Positions 7,437 to 13,134 of a stretch of 13,134 nucleotides of DNA are shown here, in pieces. Location: positions 1 to 13,134 of the forward strand of contig JAKISM010000053.1 of the NCBI GenBank assembly GCA_021648585.1. Reading direction: 5' to 3'. A program made the position numbers and the translations under genes. A model generated the notes under the pieces. The model searched no databases and was not told where the DNA came from. It saw only the letters and a list, made by a program, of their open reading frames with translations. This DNA comes from Devosiaceae bacterium (GTDB lineage: Bacteria > Pseudomonadota > Alphaproteobacteria > Rhizobiales > Devosiaceae). How positions within the stretch are numbered: the first letter of the stretch is position 1; each line of letters begins with the position of its first letter.

Positions 7437-8495
7437 ATGGATAAAGAAGCAATAATACGTCAGAGTTTTGCTTTGCAGGCAAAATTTTGCGCTGATCTTG
7501 GCTCACCATTCACCGCTAATCTGCTTGAAGGGCTTGGTAAAAATCTTAACCGCTTAACAAAAACAGGGCGAACAATCCTTGATTGGGATGGACAGCCAGA
7601 TGCTTTTGGGGACGCTATTGCCTTGCGTTTGGCTGGTGCGTTACATGGTTTGGTTCGATCTGGGCAATTACCAAAACTAGCTAAATTTTATCCTCCCCAC
7701 TCATTTACCTCGCCAAAAGAATTAGCAAAAGCCACTATGATTGCCATTAGTGAAGCTGATGATGAGATATGTCACTGGCTTACTTATGCGCCACAAACCA
7801 ACGAAGTTGCACGCTCGGCTCTGCTTTATTTAGGGATGCGAGTGATTGCAAAGGAAACGGGTTTGCCCCTGTCAATTTATGAATTGGGGTCTAGTGCTGG
7901 CTTAAATCTAATGCTTGATAAGTTTCACTATCGGTTTGCAGGGCAAGAATTTGGAGCTTTAGGCTCAAAGGTGGTTCTTGCCCCAAAATGGATTGGGAAA
8001 CTGCCAGATGGAGCTAATCCTCATATTATTAATCGACGTGGCTGTGATCTTAATCCATTAGACATTGAAAACCCTGCTCATCGTTTGCGATTGCTGGCCT
8101 ATATTTGGCCTGACCAGCAAGAGAGGCTAGATAGAGCAAAAGCGGCAATAGAAATAGCGCTTAATGAACCTCCAAAAATAGATAAAGCTGATGCTGCTGA
8201 TTGGGTGGAAAATGTAATTGATAAAAATGGAGAAAAAGGAGTGGCGAGAATTTTGTTCCACTCAATCACCTATCAATATTTCCCAGAAGATATTAAGGCA
8301 CGCATAGTAACGCATATGGAAGAGCTAGGTAATATGGCAAGCAAACAAACGCCTCTTGCTTGGCTGGCGTTTGAGCAATTTGAAGATCAAGGAGCATGTT
8401 TAACATTGCGCCTATGGCAAGGAAGCTCAAATGATGGGGATTTAATTCTACTAGCAAAAGCAGGGGCGCATGTGAAGGAAATTAACTGGTTATAA
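7437..8495 (+). CDS. DUF2332 family protein of unknown function
   Basis: A 352-aa protein recognisable as a full-length DUF2332 (PF10094) member; no function is established for the family. Visible landmarks: an N-terminal helical part with FALQAKFCADLGSPFTANLL (11-30), the segment IYELGSSAGLNLMLDKF (147-163), RRGCDLNPLDIENPAHRLRL (200-219), IWPDQQERLDRAKAAIE (223-239) and the late block RILFHSITYQYFPEDI (271-286). ELGSSAGLNL resembles the glycine-rich motif I of S-adenosylmethionine-dependent methyltransferases, which I note as inference only. No signal peptide or membrane segment is visible, so it is probably cytosolic. It has its own strong promoter, which places transcription start on the ATG. 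It converges on the reductase gene and overlaps its stop region by 6 nt, without a terminator between them. Confidence 0.85.
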   Translation: MDKEAIIRQSFALQAKFCADLGSPFTANLLEGLGKNLNRLTKTGRTILDWDGQPDAFGDAIALRLAGALHGLVRSGQLPKLAKFYPPHSFTSPKELAKATMIAISEADDEICHWLTYAPQTNEVARSALLYLGMRVIAKETGLPLSIYELGSSAGLNLMLDKFHYRFAGQEFGALGSKVVLAPKWIGKLPDGANPHIINRRGCDLNPLDIENPAHRLRLLAYIWPDQQERLDRAKAAIEIALNEPPKIDKADAADWVENVIDKNGEKGVARILFHSITYQYFPEDIKARIVTHMEELGNMASKQTPLAWLAFEQFEDQGACLTLRLWQGSSNDGDLILLAKAGAHVKEINWL

Positions 8496-9524
8496 TTTTT
8501 GCTCAAGCAAATTCTGCTCAATCAAACTATTCGCCATAGCAATAACTGCCTCATCAGCACTAATAAATTCACGCTCCATCAAAGCTTTGCCCAAAGAATT
8601 ATCAAGCTCGTGCTTTACCCCCAAAGCCCCAAGATTTCCTCTTACGTCTTTATCAAATAATGAATAAAGCCGCACGCCCCAATCTGGCATTGAGAATTTT
8701 GGTAGTTTTTTTGCATATTGCGGCAGGGCGGTTTTCATTGCGTCAGATAGTTCTTTAAACCACAATCCATCACTTGCAGTAATAAAACGCTTTCCCCCTG
8801 CTTGTGACTCAGTCATTGCTTTTAAGTGCATTGTGGCGACATCTCGCACGTCAATTATTGGAAAATAAAAACGAGGGGTTGCAGGAACTGAGCCATTTAA
8901 TAGACGCAAAATCAACGCACCAGATGTTCCAGCATCATCATCAAGTAATGGGCCAAAAATTAGCGATGGGTTGATGACAGATAAATCATTGCGCCTGCCT
9001 GCATTTTCCATTATTTCCCATGCCTTTTTTTCGGCTAGGGTTTTAGATTCTGTGTATGCATTAACCTCGCTTGAGTTAATATTCGTCCAGTCATCTTCAT
9101 TAAAAGGCGCATTATGATCTTTGCCATGCCCATAAGATATTGCCGCCATTGAAGATGTGAGAATAACACGTTCAACTTTGGCTTTTAGTGCCGCATCGAT
9201 CGCTCGGCTTGTTCCCTTAACGGCAGGGTTGATTAATTCCATCTTATCATCGGGCATAGTGGTAACAAATGGCGAGGCAACATGCTGCAAATAGCGCACA
9301 TCTTGCATTGCCTCTTGCCAGCCTTCATCGTCATTCAGGTCAAGCGCCACAAATTCAAGCTGAGAAATATCCGCCCCATGAACCTTTAATGTCTGGCGCG
9401 CTTTTTCAGATTTCTTAAGATTCCTAACGCTACCACGCACTCTAAAACCTTCCTTAAGAAGCTGTAGCGCCACGTGCGAGCCAACAAAACCTGAAATCCC
9501 TGTGAGTAAAACTAAATCTGACAT
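8490..9524 (-). CDS. NAD(P)-dependent extended SDR: dihydroflavonol-4-reductase/aldehyde-reductase-like
   Basis: Cytosolic oxidoreductase of the extended short-chain dehydrogenase family, 344 aa, closest in look to dihydroflavonol reductase and yeast Gre2-type carbonyl reductases. Visible: Rossmann motif TGISGFVGSH (8-17); arginines R31 and R34 in RGSVRN after beta-2, which suggest NADPH preference; LTSSMAAI (122-129) with S124/S125; and catalytic Y157 and K161 in AYTESKTLAEK. The substrate is unknown and probably an aldehyde or ketone. I chose the start at 9524 because AAAGGA lies 5 nt upstream and the promoter -10 is at 9550-9555. The frame stays open for 50 more codons (to 9674), but that part would overlap tetR and start upstream of the promoter. 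It is divergent from the TetR gene across 74 bp, so TetR control is likely. It ends convergent with the DUF2332 gene, overlapping by 6 nt. Confidence 0.9.
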   Translation of the reverse strand: MSDLVLLTGISGFVGSHVALQLLKEGFRVRGSVRNLKKSEKARQTLKVHGADISQLEFVALDLNDDEGWQEAMQDVRYLQHVASPFVTTMPDDKMELINPAVKGTSRAIDAALKAKVERVILTSSMAAISYGHGKDHNAPFNEDDWTNINSSEVNAYTESKTLAEKKAWEIMENAGRRNDLSVINPSLIFGPLLDDDAGTSGALILRLLNGSVPATPRFYFPIIDVRDVATMHLKAMTESQAGGKRFITASDGLWFKELSDAMKTALPQYAKKLPKFSMPDWGVRLYSLFDKDVRGNLGALGVKHELDNSLGKALMEREFISADEAVIAMANSLIEQNLLEQKL

Positions 9525-9533
9525 AATAATCCT

Positions 9534-9562
9534 TTGCGTTTTCATACGAATTATACTATAAT
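9534..9562 (+). promoter_or_regulatory. Sigma-70 promoter for the TetR-family gene
   Basis: A perfect -10 TATAAT (9557-9562) with a weak -35 TTGCGT (9534-9539, first three bases match) at 17-nt spacing. The start would be near 9569, about 30 nt before the TTG start codon. It overlaps the opposing reductase promoter. Confidence 0.55.
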
Positions 9563-9574
9563 CGTTTAGTTCGT
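9546..9574. promoter_or_regulatory. Candidate TetR operator covering both -10 elements
   Basis: ATTATA-C-TATAAT (9550-9562) is a perfect odd-centred 13-bp dyad made of the two face-to-face -10 boxes. With one bulged base it extends to ACG (9546-9548) and CGT (9563-9565). A wider pair, ACGAA (9546-9550) and TTCGT (9570-9574), also frames it. A bound TetR dimer here would block both promoters. The dyad could instead follow simply from two TATAAT boxes lying back to back. Confidence 0.45.
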
Positions 9575-9577
9575 CAA
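9550..9577 (-). promoter_or_regulatory. Sigma-70 promoter for the SDR reductase gene
   Basis: On the minus strand, -35 TTGACG (5 of 6; 9577-9572), a 16-nt spacer and a perfect -10 TATAAT (9555-9550). Transcription would begin near 9543, giving a ~19-nt leader that contains the AAAGGA ribosome binding site and leads into the ATG at 9524. Confidence 0.75.
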
Positions 9578-9598
9578 GTAATAAATATAGGCAAGCTT

Positions 9599-10153
9599 TT
9601 GGCAACGGAAAAAGAAGTATCGAAAAAAACAAAACGCACAAATGAAATATTAGATGCGGCTTTGGGCTTGGCATTGGCTAAAGGGCTAAATAGCACCACA
9701 ATGGAGGCAATAGCCAAGCAGGCTAATATTTCTAAAGCCACGCTTTACGCCTATTTTGCCAATAAGCAACAGATATTTGCAGCAATTACCGCTCGGTTTT
9801 TTGCTGAACTTAAAATTTTGGTTGAAACAGGACTAAATAAGGATTTGCCACTAAGCGATAGAATTGCTTTAGCTTTATCTTCAAAATATAAAGTAGCTTT
9901 TCGTCTATTTGCAGGCTCAGCACATAAAGATGAGATTTATTCTCAAAAATCAAATTTTGCTGGCAAAGAGGTAGAAGAGTTTGAAATTTGGTTGCAACAA
10001 AAAATCTCTCAAGCTCTTTTGGATGGCGGACATAAAGAGCCGCAAAAATATGCGCAAATCATATTAGCCTGCGCAAAGGGCATATCGCAAAGTGCTACTA
10101 GTGCTAGTCAAATTGGCCCTGCAATTAGGTTAGTAGTTAAAAAATTACTATAG
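9599..10153 (+). CDS. TetR/AcrR-family transcriptional regulator
   Basis: A 184-aa DNA-binding repressor-type protein. The N-terminal TetR helix-turn-helix is clear: RTNEILDAALGLALAKGL (13-30), then TTMEAIAKQANISKATLYAY (33-52) and the FANKQQIF end (53-60). The C-terminal helical part (about 65-184), which binds an effector and forms dimers, shows no recognisable ligand class. The start is a TTG at 9599 with AGG at 9589-9591, 7 nt upstream. No ATG or GTG fits, because the next ATG (M35) lies inside the HTH. It is divergent from the SDR reductase gene with shared promoter DNA, so autoregulation and control of the reductase are likely. hisS follows on the same strand after 68 nt; read-through into it is possible because no clear terminator is seen. 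Confidence 0.88.
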   Translation: MATEKEVSKKTKRTNEILDAALGLALAKGLNSTTMEAIAKQANISKATLYAYFANKQQIFAAITARFFAELKILVETGLNKDLPLSDRIALALSSKYKVAFRLFAGSAHKDEIYSQKSNFAGKEVEEFEIWLQQKISQALLDGGHKEPQKYAQIILACAKGISQSATSASQIGPAIRLVVKKLL

Positions 10154-10158
10154 GGGTT

Positions 10159-10200
10159 CTTGCTTGCCCCAAAGGCTTAAATCATTTAGGGAAAAGCAAG
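10159..10200 (+). repeat. Inverted repeat before hisS, possible leader hairpin
   Basis: CTTGCTT (10159-10165) is a perfect inverted match to AAGCAAG (10194-10200). Inside it GCCC (10166-10169) faces GGG (10189-10191). The loop is long and no T run follows, so it is not a standard intrinsic terminator. It sits in the 68-nt gap between tetR and hisS, where a hisS leader structure could lie. Confidence 0.35.
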
Positions 10201-10221
10201 TGAAAATTTTAGGCATTTATT

Positions 10222-11751
10222 ATGGCAAAGAACAAAAAACCGCAAAAGGTAAAAGCAAGGCTAATTCGTGGCTTTAACGATCGCTCATCAAGCGATATTC
10301 GAGCAACCGATGAGATGATGGATAAAATCCGCTCGGTGTTTGAGCTTTATGGATTTGATCCGATTGAAACACCATTTTTAGAATATACTGATGCTTTGGG
10401 CAAATTCCTGCCAGATAGTGATCGCCCAAATGAGGGTGTGTTTTCATTGCAAGATGAAGACGAGCAATGGCTAAGTATGCGCTATGATCTCACTGCTCCG
10501 CTGGCTCGCCATGTAGCGCAAAACTTTAATCAAATAAATATGCCATATCGCACTTTTCGCTCTGGCTGGGTGTTTCGAAATGAAAAACCGGGCCCCGGAC
10601 GCTTTCGCCAATTCATGCAATTTGATGCAGATATAGTTGGCGCACCTAGCGTTTCGGCAGACGCTGAAATGTGCATGATGATGGCGGACACTATGGAAGC
10701 GCTTGGAATTAAGCGTGGTGATTATGTTATTCGGGTGAATAATCGCAAGGTGCTTGATGGAGTTTTGCAAGCGATTGGAGTGACGGAGGAAGGGCAGAAA
10801 CTTAGTGTGCTTAGAGCGATTGATAAGCTGGATAAATTTGGTGTTGAGGGTGTGCGGCTTTTGCTTGGCGAGGGGCGCAAAGACGAGAGTGGCGATTTTA
10901 CTAAGGGTGCGGGATTGGATAGGGCGCAATGTAGCGCTGTTTTGAAAGTAGTTGGTTCGGGCGCAATTCCGAAATTAAAAGAAGTGCTAGATCAAGTGAC
11001 CCTAGATACTGGTGGCGTTCCAGACGAATGGGGCGGTATGGGACACTTACTATATGATGATGCAGTTTTCGAGATTACTGAAGAGTTAGAACCACTACTA
11101 AATAGTGCGGGTTACTCAGACCGCATCAAAATTGACCCCTCATGCGTACGTGGTCTCGAATATTACACAGGCATGGTCTATGAAGCCGAATTGCTGTTTG
11201 ATGTCACCAACGAAAAAGGCGACAATGTCGTCTTTGGCTCGGTTGGGGGCGGTGGGCGTTATGATGGTTTGATTAAGCGCTTTACTGGGCAGGCTGTTCC
11301 TGCGACTGGTTTTTCTATTGGTGTTTCTCGTCTTATGTCGGCGCTTAAAAATCTTAATCGGCTTGACGAGAATGCAATGCCAGCCCCTGTTGTGGTTTGT
11401 GTTATGGATAAGTCTCGCATTAGCGAATATCAAAAAATGGTTGGTGAACTTCGCTCGGCGGGTATTCGTGCTGAAATGTATCAGGGCAACCCAAAGAATT
11501 TTGGCAAGCAATTACAATATGCCGATAGGCGCAATTCTCCTGCTGCTATTATTGATGGCTCGGACGAATTTGAAAAAGAAATTATTCAGATTAAAGATTT
11601 GGTTGCTGGCAAACAAGCGTCAAAAAATATCAAAGATAATGAAACTTGGAAAGAACAGCGCCCTGGGCAGTTTGAATGTAAGCGGGATGATTTAGTTGAA
11701 AAAATATCGGCACTTCCAGCAATAAAAGCATGGCTTAATTCAAATGGCTAA
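10222..11751 (+). CDS. hisS: Histidyl-tRNA synthetase, alphaproteobacterial type
   Basis: Class II synthetase that charges tRNA-His with histidine in the cytosol, 509 aa, longer than the E. coli enzyme (about 424). The catalytic core shows SMRYDLTAPLARH (85-97), motif 2 VFRNEKPGPGRFRQFMQFDA (117-136), the histidine-specific block RGLEYYTGMVYEAE (310-323) with catalytic R310, and motif 3 SVGGGGRYDGLIKR (340-353) through GFSIGVSRL (363-371). The C-terminal anticodon-binding domain starts near 388. The motif 2 loop reads EKPGPGR, not the ERPQKGR seen in E. coli; this marks the divergent alphaproteobacterial class known to go with tRNA-His lacking the usual G-1. AGG lies 8 nt before the ATG. It overlaps hisZ by 8 nt, placing it first in a hisS-hisZ-hisG unit. 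Confidence 0.96.
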   Translation: MAKNKKPQKVKARLIRGFNDRSSSDIRATDEMMDKIRSVFELYGFDPIETPFLEYTDALGKFLPDSDRPNEGVFSLQDEDEQWLSMRYDLTAPLARHVAQNFNQINMPYRTFRSGWVFRNEKPGPGRFRQFMQFDADIVGAPSVSADAEMCMMMADTMEALGIKRGDYVIRVNNRKVLDGVLQAIGVTEEGQKLSVLRAIDKLDKFGVEGVRLLLGEGRKDESGDFTKGAGLDRAQCSAVLKVVGSGAIPKLKEVLDQVTLDTGGVPDEWGGMGHLLYDDAVFEITEELEPLLNSAGYSDRIKIDPSCVRGLEYYTGMVYEAELLFDVTNEKGDNVVFGSVGGGGRYDGLIKRFTGQAVPATGFSIGVSRLMSALKNLNRLDENAMPAPVVVCVMDKSRISEYQKMVGELRSAGIRAEMYQGNPKNFGKQLQYADRRNSPAAIIDGSDEFEKEIIQIKDLVAGKQASKNIKDNETWKEQRPGQFECKRDDLVEKISALPAIKAWLNSNG

Positions 11752-12814
11752 AAAAGAGAAAAAACTTAAAAAATTAGTAAGCAGGAATGGGGTTAATTTT
11801 ATTGATCCGAATATTCTTTTGCCTGCTGAGGATTTTTTTAATTTAGCTGGTGAGGAATTTGCCAAGCGTTTGATTTTAACTGCTAATTCAACTCAAAAAG
11901 AATATTGCTTACGCCCTGATTTTACTCTACCGATTGCGAAAAATTATTTGCAAAATGGGCAGAATAATGGTGAAGTTGCTTATGGATATTTGGGCAGTAT
12001 TTTCCTTAAGCGTGGTGATGTTATTGCTGAATATAAGCAAGTTGGAATTGAGTTTTTGGGGTATGAAAATAGCGATATTGCGCTTGATGAAACATTTGAT
12101 TTTGCTTTTAAGGCGCTTAAAATTTATTCGATAAAACCAGATATTTCGCTTGGCTGTGTTGCAATATTTGAAAGCCTTTTAAAAAGTTTAAATATTGCTG
12201 ATGTTTGGCGTTTGCGTATTTTACACAGGTTTGGCAATCAAAAAGCAATGGATAGATTGTTAAAAAGGCTGGCAGATTTACCGCCCTCAAGTGAGCAAAA
12301 GAGTGAAAAAACAAAGGCGCAATTGATAAAAGAAATTACCCTAAAAATGCAACAAACTGATTTGCCTATTTCGGGTTCTCGCACACCTGATGAAATTGCA
12401 ACTCGTTACCTTGAAAAGCAAGAATTAGCTGCTTCAAACGTGCCGAAAAAGGCGCTTGAGATAATCACAAATTATCTTAATATAAAGGGTGATGCGATTT
12501 TGGCTCTTAAAGAAATTAGTTTATTAGCAAAAGAAAATTCGCTTGATATAAGTGCGCCAATAAAGCGAATTTTAAAACATATTAAGCGGCTGGAGCAGAA
12601 TTTTGATTTTAGAAAAATTGAATTTGATGCGAGTTTTAGCCCGCGTTTAGATTATTATACTTCTATTGTTTTTCAGATGAAAATTAAAGATGAAATTTTA
12701 GCGGCAGGTGGTGAATATAACCGTTTGCTAGGGCGGCTTGGGGCTAAAAATCAGATTAACGCAACTGGTTGCTCTTTGTGGGTTGATAGGCTTAAAGGGC
12801 AGGCAAAAAAATGA
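11744..12814 (+). CDS. hisZ: ATP phosphoribosyltransferase regulatory subunit HisZ
   Basis: HisZ is a catalytically dead paralogue of histidyl-tRNA synthetase that joins short-form HisG to make the active, histidine-inhibited ATP phosphoribosyltransferase, the first step of histidine biosynthesis. At 356 aa it has the HisRS-like core but no anticodon-binding domain. Traces of HisRS motifs remain: EYCLRPDFTLPIAK (53-66), IFLKRGDVIAEYKQVGIEFL (86-105) in place of motif 2 with its loop arginines lost, SPRLDYYTSIVFQ (299-311) where P300 aligns with the catalytic arginine, and AAGGEYNRLLGRL (320-332) in place of motif 3. These losses separate it from a second synthetase. The start ATG sits in the hisS end (ATGGCTAA, 8-nt overlap). 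The stop overlaps the hisG start as ATGA. Confidence 0.93.
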   Translation: MAKKEKKLKKLVSRNGVNFIDPNILLPAEDFFNLAGEEFAKRLILTANSTQKEYCLRPDFTLPIAKNYLQNGQNNGEVAYGYLGSIFLKRGDVIAEYKQVGIEFLGYENSDIALDETFDFAFKALKIYSIKPDISLGCVAIFESLLKSLNIADVWRLRILHRFGNQKAMDRLLKRLADLPPSSEQKSEKTKAQLIKEITLKMQQTDLPISGSRTPDEIATRYLEKQELAASNVPKKALEIITNYLNIKGDAILALKEISLLAKENSLDISAPIKRILKHIKRLEQNFDFRKIEFDASFSPRLDYYTSIVFQMKIKDEILAAGGEYNRLLGRLGAKNQINATGCSLWVDRLKGQAKK

Positions 12815-13134
12815 AAACACTTATTTTAGCTGTGCCATCAAAGGGGCGACTTGAAGAGTTGTCGCGTGAGATTTTTGCTAAAAGTGGCATGCAAATTAAC
12901 CGCCCAAAAGGCGCGCGCTCTTATGCTGGCTCGCTTGATGAATTTAGTGATGTGGTGGTGCAGTTTTTACCTGCTAGTGAAATTGCGCGTGGTTTAATTG
13001 CTGGCACTATTGATATTGGTGTAACAGGAGAAGACCTTATTTATGAAACTATTGAAAATGGTATTGAAAAAATAGAGATTGCTAACAGGCTTGGTTTTGG
13101 TAAAGCCGATGTTGTCATTGCTATTCCTGATGCG
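12811..13134 (+). CDS. hisG: ATP phosphoribosyltransferase catalytic subunit, short form (3' end outside window)
   Basis: Catalytic subunit that joins ATP and PRPP to give N1-(5-phosphoribosyl)-ATP, the committed step of histidine synthesis. The frame starts at the ATG of the ATGA overlap with the hisZ stop (12811-12814) and stays open to the right edge, giving the first 108 residues. Recognisable blocks are LAVPSKGRLEE (6-16), FLPASEIARGLIAGTIDIGV (52-71) followed by TGEDLI, and FGKADVVIAIPDA at the cut end. The VPSKGRL start and the hisZ neighbour indicate the short form (usually about 210-240 aa), which lacks the C-terminal regulatory domain and needs HisZ. The PRPP-binding loop lies beyond the window. 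Confidence 0.93.
   Translation, partial: MKTLILAVPSKGRLEELSREIFAKSGMQINRPKGARSYAGSLDEFSDVVVQFLPASEIARGLIAGTIDIGVTGEDLIYETIENGIEKIEIANRLGFGKADVVIAIPDA

Noticed and set aside
9525..9674. A 50-residue hydrophobic N-terminal extension of the reductase (start at 9674 on the minus strand), which could look like a signal or membrane anchor.
   Set aside because: It runs antisense through the tetR start, lies upstream of the reductase promoter, and the Rossmann motif begins normally 8 residues after the ATG at 9524, which has a good ribosome binding site. The in-frame ATG at 9545 lies almost on the predicted transcription start and lacks such a site.
10159..10200. The inverted repeat before hisS as a T-box or a his-type attenuator.
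   Set aside because: There is no T-box sequence, no run of histidine codons in a leader peptide and no T run after the stem; T-boxes are not expected in alphaproteobacteria.
10471..10929. A 152-aa minus-strand frame inside hisS, and others such as 11140-11511 and 1638-1943.
   Set aside because: All lie antisense within strongly conserved genes, have no recognisable domains and no ribosome binding sites; they are by-products of codon use on the other strand.

Overview
The window looks like a chromosomal segment of an AT-rich alphaproteobacterium, most probably of the Hyphomicrobiales (Rhizobiales). Three things point there: the overlapping hisS-hisZ-hisG run with a short-form HisG, the alphaproteobacterial class of histidyl-tRNA synthetase (motif 2 loop RNEKPGPGRFRQF), and a poly-HAMP chemoreceptor ending in EWAEF. 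The assignment is inferred from protein features only; no rRNA or tRNA gene is present. All recognisable genes look intact except the two cut by the window edges. No phage, IS, CRISPR or defence locus is visible.

Layout: (1) 2-385, the C-terminal end of a XerC-type tyrosine recombinase. (2) 721-3120, a stand-alone methyl-accepting chemotaxis protein with a nitrate/nitrite-sensing (NIT) type input domain, followed by a good intrinsic terminator. (3) 3188-3410, a cluster of degenerate dispersed palindromic repeats. (4) 3536-7189, a compact same-strand unit: pseudouridine-5'-phosphate glycosidase (psuG), a PfkB-family kinase (probably pseudouridine kinase) and recQ. (5) 7228-7375, a second, unrelated C/G-rich inverted repeat. 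(6) 7437-8495, a DUF2332 protein with a near-consensus promoter placed so that its mRNA may be leaderless. It converges on and overlaps by 6 nt an NAD(P)-dependent extended SDR reductase (9524-8490, minus strand). (7) 9599-10153, a TetR-family regulator divergent from the reductase; the two face each other across 74 bp holding overlapping face-to-face promoters and an operator-like dyad. (8) 10222 to the right edge, hisS-hisZ-hisG, overlapping by 8 nt and 4 nt.

How the genes work together: PsuG and the kinase form a two-step pseudouridine salvage route (phosphorylation, then cleavage to uracil and ribose 5-phosphate). HisZ and HisG together make the first enzyme of histidine biosynthesis, and HisS charges tRNA-His, so histidine synthesis and use are linked in one transcript. 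The TetR protein very probably controls the divergent reductase and itself. RecQ and XerC are housekeeping DNA-maintenance functions. I found no convincing undescribed multi-gene system. The most notable points are the possible leaderless DUF2332 transcript, the overlapping divergent promoter/operator, the atypical HisRS class, recQ downstream of pseudouridine genes, and two different intergenic repeat families.
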